Part shown: piece by piece, positions 50,990 to 61,061 of the stretch
Position numbering within the stretch: the first letter of the stretch is position 1
Layout: the number at the start of each line of letters is the position of its first letter
Source of the DNA: Shewanella abyssi
GTDB lineage: Bacteria; Pseudomonadota; Gammaproteobacteria; Enterobacterales; Shewanellaceae
Length of the DNA: 64,000 nt
NCBI RefSeq assembly: GCF_023284025.1
Contig: NZ_JAKIKR010000006.1
Coordinates: 1 to 64,000 of the forward strand
Reading direction: 5' to 3'
Made by a program: the position numbers and the translations under genes
The notes under the pieces: generated by a model
Database searches by the model: none
Told to the model about the DNA's origin: nothing
Seen by the model: only the letters and a program-made list of their open reading frames with translations

Positions 50990-51973
50990 ATGTCAAAGGT
51001 TGTCGTTTGTGCCATGTATAAGTTTGTCTCTCTGCCTGAGTTTGAAAATATTCAAAAGCCATTACTCACTGTGATGGAAGAGTCTGGCATTAAAGGCACA
51101 TTGCTGCTGGCTGGTGAAGGGATCAATGGCACGGTTGCGGGCTCTCAAGCTGCAATTGATGCATTGCTCGCATGGTTAGCCACTCAGCCAGGGCTTGATC
51201 ACATCGTACATAAATTGTCTTTTGACGACGACATGCCTTTTTACCGCACCAAGGTAAAGCTTAAAAAAGAGATCGTGACCATGGGGATCGAAGGTATTGA
51301 TCCTAATAAAGTGGTCGGTACTTATGTTAAGCCTAAAGATTGGAACGCCTTAATCTCTGATCCTGAAGTGCTTTTAGTTGATACGCGTAATGACTATGAA
51401 GTGCAAATTGGTACCTTTAAAAATGCGCTCGACCCACAGACCACCACTTTTAGAGAGTTCCCAGAGTACGTTAAGCAAAACCTTGATCCCGCTAAGCATA
51501 AGAAAGTGGCCATGTTTTGCACTGGCGGAATTCGCTGCGAAAAATCGACAGCATATTTAAAAGAGCAGGGCTTTGACGATGTTTACCATCTAGAAGGTGG
51601 TATTTTGAAATACCTTGAAGAGGTGAGGCAGGAAGAAAGTTTGTGGCAAGGTGAGTGTTTTGTGTTTGATAACCGCGTCGCGGTTAACCATGATCTTGAA
51701 AAGGGTCAATACGATCAATGTAACGCTTGCCGTATGCCCATCACTGCGGCAGAGCAAGCATCACCGCAGTTTGAGCAAGGTGTTAGCTGCCCGCATTGTA
51801 TCGATAGTGTCACCGATAAACAACGCGCACGTTTTCTAGAACGTGAGCGTCAGGTGCAACTGTCAAAACAGCGTGGTGAAGCGCACATCGGTAGTGATGT
51901 GAGTGATGTTATTAAGTCGCGTCGAATTAAGAAAGAGCAGCTTAAAAAAGCTCAAAATGAAAAAAATCTTTAA
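50990..51973 (+). CDS. trhO: tRNA uridine(34) hydroxylase TrhO (YceA)
   Basis: 327 residues. An N-terminal acylphosphatase-like domain ([20 protein letters not shown]) is followed by a rhodanese domain with the active-site loop [14 protein letters not shown]. The C-terminal part is Cys-rich ([12 protein letters not shown]) and basic. TrhO with prephenate-derived chemistry forms 5-hydroxyuridine at position 34 of certain tRNAs. ATG with AAGAGGTTTGT as ribosome binding site. Followed by a terminator and then by an inverted-repeat element. Confidence 0.92.
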   Translation: MSKVVVCAMYKFVSLPEFENIQKPLLTVMEESGIKGTLLLAGEGINGTVAGSQAAIDALLAWLATQPGLDHIVHKLSFDDDMPFYRTKVKLKKEIVTMGIEGIDPNKVVGTYVKPKDWNALISDPEVLLVDTRNDYEVQIGTFKNALDPQTTTFREFPEYVKQNLDPAKHKKVAMFCTGGIRCEKSTAYLKEQGFDDVYHLEGGILKYLEEVRQEESLWQGECFVFDNRVAVNHDLEKGQYDQCNACRMPITAAEQASPQFEQGVSCPHCIDSVTDKQRARFLERERQVQLSKQRGEAHIGSDVSDVIKSRRIKKEQLKKAQNEKNL

Positions 51974-51992
51974 CTAGCACTCGAGTGAAACC

Positions 51993-52015
51993 AAAGGCAG
52001 CCTAGGCTGCCTTTA
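51993..52015 (+). terminator. Terminator of trhO
   Basis: AAAGGCAGCCTAGGCTGCCTTTA directly abutting the inverted-repeat element. Confidence 0.75.
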
Positions 52016-52328
52016 TATACCCATCCTACCTGAAGATGCAGGATTCAGTGGGAATTTAATGGGCTTTAATCAAGGTCAGTTATTGCTCCTGCATAACTGA
52101 CATTCACACCATCCTTGGTGCTTGCATTGATTGCCACTAATGGTCGTTCCCTTAGTAAAATCAATAACACAGAGTAAAGCCCATTAAAACCCATCAACGA
52201 AGGCGTTGTGCAAGCCCACTTCGTTGTTGCACTAACTTAAAAGGGAATAACCATTTCTACGCTAATGCGCCTAGAATTGAACTCGCACAACGCCTCTGAA
52301 ACGAGCATCTTTAAGTAGGATGGGTATA
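52016..52328. mobile_element. MITE-like inverted-repeat element, 313 bp copy
   Basis: Ends TATACCCATCCTACCTGAAG at the left and CTTTAAGTAGGATGGGTATA at the right, nearly perfect inverted repeats of about 24 bp. The interior has GTGCAA...TTGCAC and is closely similar to the copy at 31283-31544 but with an extra segment (about 50 bp, CAGTTATTGCTCC...). No open frame. It lies between trhO and the slipin gene, without breaking either. Confidence 0.88.
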
Positions 52329-52335
52329 GTTGTTG

Positions 52336-53154
52336 TTACTCACTGTTATTAGATGGTTCGGTTTTTCTTTTTGTGAGTTCAGCAGACTTTTCATCAGTTT
52401 TCATTACACCATTGAGCAGTTCCATCGGCAATGGGAATAAAATCGTCGAATTCTTCTCACTGGCTATTTCAGTTAAGGTTTGTAAATATCTCAGTAAGAT
52501 AGCATTGGGTTCAGTGGCAAGTGTGGTCGCGGCTTCGACGAGTTTACTCGATGCCTCCATCTCACCCGAAGCATGGATAACTTTAGCACGACGCGTCCTT
52601 TCAGCTTCTGCTTGGCGAGCAATCGCTCTTATCATGGTCTCGTTAAGGTCGACATGCTTTATCTCGACATTAGAGACTTTTATGCCCCAATCATCGGTTC
52701 GACCGTCAAGGATCACTTGAATATCTGCATTTAACATTTCACGGTTGGCTAGCATCTCATCGAGTTCATGTTGGCCCAATACTGAACGTAACGTGGTCTG
52801 TGCAAGTTGGGATGTTGCTTGTAAGAAGTCTTCAACATTGATAATTGCTTTTTGGGGATCAATCACTCGAAAATACAATACAGCGTTGACCCTCACCGAG
52901 ACGTTATCTCTGCTGATCACATCTTGGCTCGGCACATCCATGACAACGGTTCTTAAATCGACTCTTACCATCTGTTGAATGAAGGGAATGACAATGACCA
53001 GACCGGGTCCTTTTACCTGCTGAAAGCGTCCTAACAGAAAAATAACTCCTCTCTCGTACTCTCTCAAGATCCTGAAAACACTGATAAGTAACGAGATGAA
53101 AATAAATAGCATTACCGCACCGAATATAGTGCCGTTATTGACTATGGGTTCCAT
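52336..53154 (-). CDS. Slipin (SPFH/band-7 membrane protein)
   Basis: 272 residues from ATG 53154 (MEPIVNNG); an upstream start (53175, MNPRRPL) is possible but lies deeper in nfeD. One N-terminal membrane span ([17 protein letters not shown]) precedes the SPFH domain ([62 protein letters not shown]). The C-terminal part has [27 protein letters not shown]. Slipins form membrane assemblies and pair with NfeD proteases. The start region overlaps the 3' end of nfeD by 20 bp, so the two are one operon. Confidence 0.9.
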   Translation of the reverse strand: MEPIVNNGTIFGAVMLFIFISLLISVFRILREYERGVIFLLGRFQQVKGPGLVIVIPFIQQMVRVDLRTVVMDVPSQDVISRDNVSVRVNAVLYFRVIDPQKAIINVEDFLQATSQLAQTTLRSVLGQHELDEMLANREMLNADIQVILDGRTDDWGIKVSNVEIKHVDLNETMIRAIARQAEAERTRRAKVIHASGEMEASSKLVEAATTLATEPNAILLRYLQTLTEIASEKNSTILFPLPMELLNGVMKTDEKSAELTKRKTEPSNNSE

Positions 53155-54520
53155 TAGAGGCCTCCTTGGGTTCAACTATCGATACCAGTAACGACAGGCC
53201 GTTAATTTCTATGATGGTAACAGTCTGACCTTTGGTGAGTTTTTGCGGACTGATTGCATTCCAACGTTCGCCATTTAAAAAGACAAAACCTTGCCCATCA
53301 AAGTCGTCAATGACAGTCGCATCGGCGCCAATAATAGCTTCTTGGCCGCTTACCACAGCGTTGTTTCTCATACGCAAAATATAGCCTAGTGCGAACACGA
53401 AAAATAATATGCTGACGAAAGCAATACTGGCGATGAGTACGGGTGATACTTGAAACTGAGGTTGTGGGGTGTCGAAGAGAAAGATTGACCCGACCACAAA
53501 TGCAGCCACTCCTCCGACGCCAAATATACCAAAGCTGGGTAGCATCGATTCGGTTATGAGTAATACGATCCCTAATATCAGCAGTGCTAGCCCGGCATAG
53601 CTCAATGGCAACATTTGGAATGCATAGAGGGCAATAATGAGCGAAATCGCTCCTGTTATGCCCGCTATCCCAATACCAGGACTATAAAATTCCAGTAGCA
53701 GACCGTAGATGCCAATGATCATTAAAATGTAAGCAATGTTGGGATTAGTGATGGTGGCGATAAACTGATTTTGCCAACTGGGTTGTTTATTCACTAATAC
53801 GGCGTCTTTTAGATCCAAGGTGATTTTTACGTCGCCTAACTCTATAACCTTGCCATCTAAGCTCTCGATGAGTTGCTGCGGAGATGCTGCGATTAGATCT
53901 ATGACATTAAGTGCCAAAGCTTCTTTCGCTGTTAATGTGGCAGCCTCTGTGACCGCAAGCTCAGCCCATTCTTCGTTTCTCCCTCGAAGTTGCGCTAGTG
54001 AGCGTATATAGGCGATAGCATCGTTAAGGACTTTCTTCTCCATTGCCGAGGGGGCGAGATTCTCTGGTTGCGCATCTTCCCCTTTTTTCAAAGGACTGAT
54101 TTTGTCGGGGGAGGGGCCCATTTGCACCGGTGTTGCCGCGCCAAGGGTTGTCGCTTTCGCCATCGCTGCAACATGGCATGCATACAAAATATAAGTGCCA
54201 GCGCTAGCGGCTCTGGCTCCTTTAGGGTAGACCAAACAGGCAACGGGAATATCGGAGGCCAAAATAGTTTGATTGATATCACGAAGGCTGGAGACTAATC
54301 CGCCAGGCGTATCAATGGTGATAATAATGATGGGTGAGTTGTTTTGCTGATTAGCAGTGTTAATTTCAGTCATTAGCTGCTTGCTCACCGCAGGTCCTAT
54401 TGGACCTTTGATGCTAACAACAGGAATTTCAGTGACTAGGTTTTTTTTGTCCGCACTTTGCAGCCCCATACATAGTAAAGAGATTAAGGCTACGCATAGG
54501 GCTAATCTCCAGCCATACAT
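53135..54520 (-). CDS. nfeD: NfeD-family membrane serine protease
   Basis: 461 residues. A signal peptide precedes a ClpP-like protease domain (residues about 35-220: [70 protein letters not shown] with the catalytic Ser in the ASAG segment). Then four to five membrane spans, and a C-terminal OB-like NfeD domain ([33 protein letters not shown]). Such proteases cut the C-terminal hydrophobic part of partner stomatin/slipins in archaea. Operon with the slipin gene. Confidence 0.9.
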   Translation of the reverse strand: MYGWRLALCVALISLLCMGLQSADKKNLVTEIPVVSIKGPIGPAVSKQLMTEINTANQQNNSPIIIITIDTPGGLVSSLRDINQTILASDIPVACLVYPKGARAASAGTYILYACHVAAMAKATTLGAATPVQMGPSPDKISPLKKGEDAQPENLAPSAMEKKVLNDAIAYIRSLAQLRGRNEEWAELAVTEAATLTAKEALALNVIDLIAASPQQLIESLDGKVIELGDVKITLDLKDAVLVNKQPSWQNQFIATITNPNIAYILMIIGIYGLLLEFYSPGIGIAGITGAISLIIALYAFQMLPLSYAGLALLILGIVLLITESMLPSFGIFGVGGVAAFVVGSIFLFDTPQPQFQVSPVLIASIAFVSILFFVFALGYILRMRNNAVVSGQEAIIGADATVIDDFDGQGFVFLNGERWNAISPQKLTKGQTVTIIEINGLSLLVSIVEPKEASNGTHSQ

Positions 54521-54571
54521 AATAAAACCTTTGTCATTCGTTTAGTCGATTTTCTGCTTCAGCTTAGGGTA

Positions 54572-54621
54572 TATATCCTCATTCTACTGGATCTTGCATC
54601 TGCAGCTAGAACGAGGATATA
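54572..54621. repeat. 50-bp palindromic repeat related to the MITE ends
   Basis: TATATCCTCATTCTA at the left and TAGAACGAGGATATA at the right (one mismatch), centred on CTGGATCTTGCATCTGCAGC. The TATA...CCT...CTAC and TGCATCT words resemble the inverted-repeat elements at 56795-56855, so it may be a divergent short member. Confidence 0.6.
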
Positions 54622-54751
54622 GAGTTAAGTCTAGTCTATTTTCGCTGAAGCGATGGGCTTGTCCCTATTTCGATTTTTGTAAATAACGCTTTTTGCATCT
54701 TATTAACTGTGCTATTTTTCACGGCTTTTTTATGGTTAACGGGATCGGCTC

Positions 54752-56122
54752 ATGTTTGTAGGTTTTGACTATGGTAGTGCCAATTGTGCAATAGGTATTA
54801 TGCAGGGTGAAGAGGTGCGCATAGTCCCGCTGAGTGGTGATGACAAATATCTGACTTCAACGCTTTATGCAGTGGACAGAGAGTTGATTGCTGAAGAGGT
54901 GTTAAAGCAACTACCTAGCGATCAAAAAGCGCAATATACCCGTCTGCGTTCGGCGCAATTAAGCCGAGCTGCATTTACACGGCGTGAACTTGATCTATTA
55001 CCCCACGAACAGGCGGTATTTGTCGGTGATGCGGCGGTTGATGCTTATCTGGAAATGCCAGATGAAGGCTTTTATGTCCGCTCTCCAAAATCATTTTTGG
55101 GTGCAACAGGCTTAAGAGAAAACCAAATTGCTCTTTTTGAGGATATCGTCACCTTGATGATGATGCACATTAAAGGCGCCGCAGAAAAAAACATGGCTGC
55201 AACCGGCAGCATAATCACTCATGCGGTAATTGGCCGACCAGTGAACTTCCAAGGCACTGGTGGCGAACAGAGTAACCAGCAAGCGGAAGCTATTTTATCA
55301 CTCGCTGCAAAGCGCGCTGGATTTGTTGACGTCGACTTTTTGTTTGAACCTCTGGCAGCGGGTATGGATTATGAAGCTTCTTTAGAGGAAGATATGACCG
55401 TGCTTGTGGTTGATGTTGGCGGTGGTACAACTGACTGCTCGATGGTAAAGATGGGACCGAGTCATATTGATAACCGTGACCGAAGCGTCGACTTCTTAGG
55501 TCATAGTGGCCAACGCGTGGGTGGTAATGATCTTGATATTGCACTGTCCATGGCAGCATTTATGCCTCATCTTGGTTTGGGAAGCTTAATGATGAATAAG
55601 CTGCCAGTACCAAGCAAACCCTTCTGGAATGCGGTGGCTGTGAATGATATTAGTGCCCAGCGTGATTTCGCGACACTCAATTCAAAAAGGCTTATCGAAG
55701 ACTTGGCTAAAGAAGCGCAGCAACCTGAGCTGATAAATCGTTTACTTAAAGTCCAACAACACCAGCTAGGCTATAAATTGGTCCGCAGTGCTGAGCAAAG
55801 CAAGATAGCCTTATCAAGCGAAGATAGCATAGATACTCAACTAGAATATGTTGATGCTGGCTTACATGCCAAGGTCACTGAAGCTGATTTTGAAAAAGCG
55901 ATAACCATACCATTAAGCAAAGTTGAATCATTAATGCGTGAGGCATTAACCACTTCAGGCGTTAAGCCCGATAGAATTTACGTCACTGGTGGCACAGCCC
56001 GAAGTCCAGCCATTTACAAGCGTATTTCAGGCTTATTCCCAGACATTCCAATTGTCGTTGGTGATCACTTCGGTAGTGTGACTGCGGGATTAACACGTTG
56101 GGCGCAAAGAGTATTTGCTTAA
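54752..56122 (+). CDS. yegD: Hsp70-family protein YegD
   Basis: 456 residues. The actin-like ATPase fold of Hsp70 is present without a substrate-binding domain: FVGFDYGSANCAIGI (phosphate 1), LVVDVGGGTTDCSMVKMG (phosphate 2), GHSGQRVGGNDLDIAL, and VTGGTARSPAIYK (adenosine motif). This matches E. coli YegD, a truncated chaperone homologue of unsettled role. ATG with GGAT-type ribosome binding site. The next gene (creA) follows by 47 bp, so a shared transcript is possible. Confidence 0.88.
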   Translation: MFVGFDYGSANCAIGIMQGEEVRIVPLSGDDKYLTSTLYAVDRELIAEEVLKQLPSDQKAQYTRLRSAQLSRAAFTRRELDLLPHEQAVFVGDAAVDAYLEMPDEGFYVRSPKSFLGATGLRENQIALFEDIVTLMMMHIKGAAEKNMAATGSIITHAVIGRPVNFQGTGGEQSNQQAEAILSLAAKRAGFVDVDFLFEPLAAGMDYEASLEEDMTVLVVDVGGGTTDCSMVKMGPSHIDNRDRSVDFLGHSGQRVGGNDLDIALSMAAFMPHLGLGSLMMNKLPVPSKPFWNAVAVNDISAQRDFATLNSKRLIEDLAKEAQQPELINRLLKVQQHQLGYKLVRSAEQSKIALSSEDSIDTQLEYVDAGLHAKVTEADFEKAITIPLSKVESLMREALTTSGVKPDRIYVTGGTARSPAIYKRISGLFPDIPIVVGDHFGSVTAGLTRWAQRVFA

Positions 56123-56169
56123 CCATGTGTTAGCGTTATTCTGTTTCAATATAGGTATAAAGGAAAGTA

Positions 56170-56667
56170 ATGAACAAATTAGTATTAGTGAAAACCGCTG
56201 TGATTGGCGTTGTTGCAGCTGCCATTGCAGCCGTAACGTTAACGGGCTGCGGTGATGATGTCGGCAAAGTCAGCCTAGGCTTATTTACCACAAAAGATGT
56301 GATTATTGATGCACGCAAAGATCCTAAACTGGCGGGTGTTACCTGTCATATTAGCCGTATTGAGGCCAATCTTAGTCTAGCTGATCCCTCTGATATGAGT
56401 ATTTCATGTCGGCAGACGGGCGTGATTACGGCGGCCGATATTGCCAGTATCGATAAAAGTAAAAATGGTGAGGTGGTATTTAAAGCATCACTTAGCATTC
56501 TGTTTAAGTCGCTAAAAGTACGTCGTATTTATGATAGCGAAAATCAAACACTGCTTTATCTGTCCTACTCGACAAAAGAGACCAATGGCAGCCATAAACA
56601 TGCACTCTCTACAGTGCCGTTATATGGCACTGAAGCTTGGATTGAGCCAGCAGTGGCAACTCATTAG
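56170..56667 (+). CDS. creA: CreA family protein
   Basis: 165 residues. An N-terminal hydrophobic signal ends in LTGC, a lipobox, so it may be lipid-anchored; E. coli CreA has a normal signal peptide. The CreA family is recognisable by VSLGLFTTKDVIIDARKDPKLAGVTCHISR, ADPSDMSISCRQ and EVVFKASLSILFKSLKVRRIYD. It has two conserved Cys (GVTCH, ISCRQ) that could form a disulfide. The function of CreA is unknown. Ribosome binding site AAAGGAAAG. Followed by a strong terminator. Confidence 0.88.
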   Translation: MNKLVLVKTAVIGVVAAAIAAVTLTGCGDDVGKVSLGLFTTKDVIIDARKDPKLAGVTCHISRIEANLSLADPSDMSISCRQTGVITAADIASIDKSKNGEVVFKASLSILFKSLKVRRIYDSENQTLLYLSYSTKETNGSHKHALSTVPLYGTEAWIEPAVATH

Positions 56668-56734
56668 AGCCGGTAAACTCATAACGCGAGAATAACGTCA
56701 TGTGAGTGTGTTGCAAGCATCGACACTGCTGTAG

Positions 56735-56776
56735 AAAAAAGCCGCTATCAAATCTAATTTGATAGCGGCTTTTTTA
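56735..56776 (+). terminator. Terminator of creA
   Basis: AAAAAAGCCGCTATCAAAT-cta-ATTTGATAGCGGCTTTTTT, a very long perfect stem. Confidence 0.92.
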
Positions 56777-56794
56777 AAGCGTCTATTTGAGATC

Positions 56795-56855
56795 TATACC
56801 TATCCTACCTGAATCCTGAATCCTGAATCCTGCATCTTCAAGTAGGATGGCTATA
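56795..56855. mobile_element. Short (61-bp) member of the inverted-repeat family
   Basis: TATACCTATCCTACCTGAA at the left and TTCAAGTAGGATGGCTATA at the right, surrounding three direct copies of the word TGAATCC. It keeps only the ends of the 262-313 bp elements and looks like a deletion derivative or hairpin repeat. It sits 2 bp after the pilin stop codon. Confidence 0.8.
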
Positions 56856-56857
56856 AG

Positions 56858-57433
56858 TTAACTTTCGCTAATCACGCTGACGGCAGTACCTGCAACAGAG
56901 TCATATATAATTTTTATGTCAGCTGTTGCACGACCCGCGGTGTCATTAAGCGTACGCAATACATAGCTGCATTGCGTCTGTCCCGTTGGATTGGTATCTG
57001 CTTGGTGACGATAAGCCTGAAAGTCGCTGCCATTATCGACGCTGGATAACGATACAGTTGCAGGATCTTCGAGTAAGGTATTCCACAAATCAACACAACC
57101 TTGCTCGCCTTGGCCAATATTGGTCGGCTGCCCCATAGGGTTGCCTTTATCAATGCCTAGGGGAAAACCGAGCGTATTGATATCTAACTCGCCGCCTGCG
57201 TAATCTGGTAAGTCATTTAGCGAGCTATTATTACCCAGTATTTGCCATCGTGTATGGGCAAAGGTAATGGCTTGTTGGTAGGCTGCTGCAGTGGCTTGGA
57301 CGCGGCTGATTTCGGCATCACGCCTGAAATCGATAAATTTTGGCGCGGCAATTACGGCTAAAATACCAAGCACAATAATGACGACGACCAATTCAATTAA
57401 GGTGAATCCTTTGACTTTACTATTAGCTTCCAT
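56858..57433 (-). CDS. Type IV prepilin-like protein, MSHA type
   Basis: 191 residues. The class III signal is clear: a short basic leader, KGFTLIELVVVIIVLGILAVIAAPKFIDF, cleaved after Gly with Phe +1 and Glu +5. The helix continues RRDAEISRVQATAAAYQQAITFAH. The soluble part has two Cys (QGCVDL and TQCSYV) that could form the usual pilin disulfide. It resembles MshB-type minor pilins. No other pilus gene lies nearby, so it is isolated from its assembly system. An inverted-repeat element abuts its 3' end. Confidence 0.85.
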   Translation of the reverse strand: MEANSKVKGFTLIELVVVIIVLGILAVIAAPKFIDFRRDAEISRVQATAAAYQQAITFAHTRWQILGNNSSLNDLPDYAGGELDINTLGFPLGIDKGNPMGQPTNIGQGEQGCVDLWNTLLEDPATVSLSSVDNGSDFQAYRHQADTNPTGQTQCSYVLRTLNDTAGRATADIKIIYDSVAGTAVSVISES

Positions 57434-57542
57434 GCAATTTTAACTTCCAATATAGTGTGGCTATTCGGTGTTTTGAAATCCACTGAATGAACAGATACTT
57501 AATGTGATTGGCATAATAGTAATCGATTTGTTAACAGACGGA

Positions 57543-57578
57543 AACAACTAAACCGCCAAAATGGCGGTTTAGTTGTTT
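57543..57578. terminator. Terminator downstream of metC
   Basis: AACAACTAAACCGCC-aaaat-GGCGGTTTAGTTGTTTT, perfect stem, downstream of metC (minus strand). Confidence 0.85.
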
Positions 57579-57594
57579 TACAACGCGTATAAAT

Positions 57595-58773
57595 TTACTT
57601 ATTTAGCACTGCATTAAAGCGAACGAATGCGGCGTCGAGATCGGCAATGAGATCATCGACGTTCTCAAGACCAATATGCAGCCTAATGAGTGGCTTACTG
57701 TCGTCCCACTGCGTAGCGGTGCGTATTTTACCGATACCAAATACACCTAAAATCAGGCTTTCAAAGCCGCCCCATGAAAAACCCATCTTAAAGTGATCCA
57801 TGTTTTCAACAAAAGCGGTGACCGATTGCAGGTCTCCCTGCTTTAATACGAATGAAAATAGGCCATTGGACGCAGTAAAATCGCGTTTGAAAAACTCATG
57901 TCCTGGGCATGTATCAAAAGCGGGGTGACGCAGATGGTCAACCTCTGGCCGGCTATTAAGCCAGTTAGCGACTTTTAATGCATTCTGCTCGTGTTGGGCT
58001 AAACGAATACCCAGGGTGCGCAGGCCGCGACTGGCGAGATAGACATCATCAGGGGATGTGCACTGGCCTAAAAGGTAGCTGTTTTCCCGCAGCTGTTGCC
58101 AATGTTTTTCATTGGCAGTTGCCGTGCCCATCATCACATCAGAATGGCCCACGATATATTTAGTCGCCGCTTGAATTGAAATATCGACGCCCATCTCGAA
58201 CGGGCGTGAATTAATTGGCGACGCCCAAGTATTATCGAGCATAACCACGATACCTTGTTCGTGAGCAATTCGGCTCAGTGTGGGCACATCTTGAATTTCC
58301 ATGGTGATAGAGCCTGGAGACTCTAAAAACAACACCTTGGTGTTTGGCTGAATAAGTTCGCGGATACCTTCGCCAACCATAGGATCATAGTAGGTGGTTT
58401 CTATGCCATAGCCGGCTAATAACTTATTACATAAGTCGCGCGTTGGCTCATAGGCACTGTCGACCATCAATAGGTGATCGCCCGCTTTTAAAAATGACAG
58501 CAAGCTATTGCTGATAGCCGCGCTACCAGAGGGGTAGAGCGCGGTGCCAACACCGCCTTCAAGTTCAGCGATAGCCGCTTGAAAGGCAAAATGAGTTGGT
58601 CCGCCGCGGCGACCATAAAACATCTCGCCATTGGCTTTGTTTTTAGCCGCAAAACGCAGTTCTTCCATCGTATCAAACACCATGGTTGATGCGCGAAAAA
58701 CGGGTGGATTTATCACGCCTTGAGTCCACTTCTTGTCGCGGCCAAGACTAATTATCTGCGTTTCTTTTTTCAT
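57595..58773 (-). CDS. metC: Cystathionine beta-lyase
   Basis: 392 residues of the Cys/Met PLP enzyme family. MetC splits cystathionine to homocysteine, pyruvate and ammonia. Visible: FYGRRGGPTHFAFQAAIAELEGG near the N terminus, SGSAAISNSLLS (PLP phosphate), and SIQAATKYIVGHSDVMMGTA with the Schiff-base Lys. The C-terminal SWGGFESLIL is MetC-like. Three MetJ-type boxes lie upstream. It has no close operon partner; the next gene upstream is the sortase-system kinase. Confidence 0.92.
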   Translation of the reverse strand: MKKETQIISLGRDKKWTQGVINPPVFRASTMVFDTMEELRFAAKNKANGEMFYGRRGGPTHFAFQAAIAELEGGVGTALYPSGSAAISNSLLSFLKAGDHLLMVDSAYEPTRDLCNKLLAGYGIETTYYDPMVGEGIRELIQPNTKVLFLESPGSITMEIQDVPTLSRIAHEQGIVVMLDNTWASPINSRPFEMGVDISIQAATKYIVGHSDVMMGTATANEKHWQQLRENSYLLGQCTSPDDVYLASRGLRTLGIRLAQHEQNALKVANWLNSRPEVDHLRHPAFDTCPGHEFFKRDFTASNGLFSFVLKQGDLQSVTAFVENMDHFKMGFSWGGFESLILGVFGIGKIRTATQWDDSKPLIRLHIGLENVDDLIADLDAAFVRFNAVLNK

Positions 58774-58809
58774 AGAGCTCTATTTCCACTATAGGGTATT
58801 TTTAGTTTT

Positions 58810-58833
58810 AGCCATCTTAACATCTAAACGGCT
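58810..58833. promoter_or_regulatory. Candidate MetJ operator, three tandem boxes
   Basis: Three consecutive 8-mers AGCCATCT, TAACATCT, AAACGGCT, each with 5-6 matches to the MetJ box AGACGTCT, 37-60 bp upstream of the metC start codon. MetJ represses metC in other gammaproteobacteria. Confidence 0.55.
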
Positions 58834-58853
58834 AAAGTGAAGTGTCAATCTAC

Positions 58854-61061
58854 TCATCCTGTGCATCGATTTAGCGATGTTGGCTTTTCTTTACTAATAG
58901 GCAGTTGGATTAATATCTCAACCCCAAAAACGGCACCTTGATCATTGACTCTATTTTGTGCGCTGATCTTTCCTTTATGGAACAGGCTGATTAACCGAGC
59001 AATATACAAACCAAGGCCTAAGTGCGGTTTATCCTGTGCTTTTTGCGCCCTCACTGAGACCATGGATTCAAAAATCTGCTGCGACATATTCTCAGGCAGA
59101 GGTGTGCCGTAGTTGGCAACAGATAGCTGCGCCACCTTATTATTAACCTTAAGGCTCACTTCGATAGCACTATCAGGGGTGCTAAATTCCAGCGCATTGG
59201 CAATGAGCTTATCCATTAGTTGCGCAATGTATTCTGGTACGCCCTCGACAACCATCGCTTGTGAGTCGACATCAATATTGAAAAGCTGCTTAGGGTAGGT
59301 CATTTGATACCCCTGCATGCAGCCACTAATCACTTTTTCTAATGGGAACAGTGATTTTTCAGCATGGGTTAAACTCTCTTCCAGTCGTGTCGCTTCGCTC
59401 ATATTATTGAGGATCATATTAAGGCGGTTAACCCCTTCCTGTGCCCGGTCAACATATTTTCGGCTATCAGGGTTGAGCGTTTGCAGACTTAGGTGTTCCA
59501 GCGATGAGCGCACCACAGCAACAGGCGTACGAAGCTCGTGGGATAAGCGTGATGACATGTTTTCTAGGTAGTGAGTATATTGACCTAATCGACTGACGAT
59601 ACTGGCAAAACTACGAGACAGATCGCCAATTTCATCACGCACTTTTGAGCCTTGAATGGCTTTCTTAATGCGCCCTTGGTTATCAATCGCTTGCTCGGCT
59701 TCATCACGCAATTTACGTATTCTGCTAGAGATGTTGGATGCAAAAAAGAACAGTGCCAAGGTGCCCATACTCATAATGGTTAGGATCACATTAAACAGCT
59801 TCTCTAAGGCTTTATTGCGCAGCGTGCGGATCCCATGGGTGGTTTCTTCGGCAATAACCACGCCCATCACTTTATCATCGATCCAAATTGGGCTGGCAGC
59901 GGCTAAAACCACCGCCTTGTTGTCGGGAGTGAGTCGCCATGTGGAGCCTTGTTTCCCCTGTAACGCTTTGTTGATGTGACTGCCTTGCAGTACGGTGGAG
60001 TCCTGTAGTGAGTCGACAAAGTCCTTCGAGGGGATGGTTAGAATTTTATAATAGAGCGGGTACAAGTATTGCTGCTTAAATCGGTCCCATGGGGTTTTAC
60101 CCTCTTTTTCCACTGTGGAGCGGGCCCAAACACTGTTGTCTGAACGGATATCACCTGACTTTGCCAGCACGCGGCCATGCTTATCGAGCACCCAAATCCG
60201 TGAGCTATTGTGGGCCATGCCCTTAATGATGTTTTCGATTTCTGGTGAAGGCACCAATACCGTGCCGAGTTTATCTACATCATCGATAGCAGAGGTACCG
60301 ACAATGGCATGCAACTGTCGAGTGTTGTTGTCGTTAACATCATAGATGGCAAAGCCCAGTTTACTGCCAACCATATTCAGTGGGATCCGCAGTTCGACAT
60401 TGTAGCCTTTAGCTGATTTAAGCCATTTACCCTGAATTTTAACTTCAGGTGTGACAGGTGTTGTCAGTGCTGGATCTTCTGGTAGCTCAAAGGCGCTGAT
60501 CCAACCATCTTTTGTGGTTGCCACAACATAACGGCGAAATTGGCCGTCGGGTGCTAGCGTTGCAATGGCGATATGGTCATTTCGATCAATGCTTAAGCTG
60601 TTCTTGCCGCGATAGACCACCTGTGGATCGCTGACCTCAAAAAAACCGTATAGATAGCCGGCGTATTTACCCACCATATGGGTAAATTCGATGGCTAATG
60701 GCTCGGCTGGGTCGCGTTTATAGATCTGATAATCTTCACCATAGTGCAGTGAGCGGTGACGATAGGGCTGCCAGTCGCCAAGCTTACCGTCGAGTTGAAT
60801 CGGGCCCGCTAATGGATAGGCGTAAAGATCGCGGCCCTTTTCGACTTGAGTCAAGAAGCTTGCTTGGCTATCAAACAATTTCGGCCGCTCGTGTAATGCG
60901 GTCGCGAGTGCTTGAGTGGTGCCCTCAAGGGTTTTCTCTTGCCCAAGTCGTAGGTATTTTTCCATCTCCCACACGTATTCGTAACCGAGCCATGGCAAGC
61001 ACAGTAGGAATAGGGATAAGACGCCGACTTTGGCGCGTAGGCCTATAGGAAGATTAAACAT
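58854..61061 (-). CDS. pdsS: Dedicated sortase system histidine kinase
   Basis: 735 residues. A membrane span near the N terminus (about 10-28) is followed by a large extracytoplasmic domain (about 30-420, starting EKYLRLGQEKTLEGTTQALATALHERPKLFD), a second span around 424-445, then a HAMP-like linker, HisKA with His508 (RLSHELRTPVAVVR) and a HATPase. Architecture and sequence match, as I recall, the kinase of the proteobacterial dedicated sortase system. Its 3' neighbour is metC; its regulator is directly upstream with no gap. Likely senses an envelope signal that governs the target and PdsO. Confidence 0.88.
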   Translation of the reverse strand: MFNLPIGLRAKVGVLSLFLLCLPWLGYEYVWEMEKYLRLGQEKTLEGTTQALATALHERPKLFDSQASFLTQVEKGRDLYAYPLAGPIQLDGKLGDWQPYRHRSLHYGEDYQIYKRDPAEPLAIEFTHMVGKYAGYLYGFFEVSDPQVVYRGKNSLSIDRNDHIAIATLAPDGQFRRYVVATTKDGWISAFELPEDPALTTPVTPEVKIQGKWLKSAKGYNVELRIPLNMVGSKLGFAIYDVNDNNTRQLHAIVGTSAIDDVDKLGTVLVPSPEIENIIKGMAHNSSRIWVLDKHGRVLAKSGDIRSDNSVWARSTVEKEGKTPWDRFKQQYLYPLYYKILTIPSKDFVDSLQDSTVLQGSHINKALQGKQGSTWRLTPDNKAVVLAAASPIWIDDKVMGVVIAEETTHGIRTLRNKALEKLFNVILTIMSMGTLALFFFASNISSRIRKLRDEAEQAIDNQGRIKKAIQGSKVRDEIGDLSRSFASIVSRLGQYTHYLENMSSRLSHELRTPVAVVRSSLEHLSLQTLNPDSRKYVDRAQEGVNRLNMILNNMSEATRLEESLTHAEKSLFPLEKVISGCMQGYQMTYPKQLFNIDVDSQAMVVEGVPEYIAQLMDKLIANALEFSTPDSAIEVSLKVNNKVAQLSVANYGTPLPENMSQQIFESMVSVRAQKAQDKPHLGLGLYIARLISLFHKGKISAQNRVNDQGAVFGVEILIQLPISKEKPTSLNRCTG

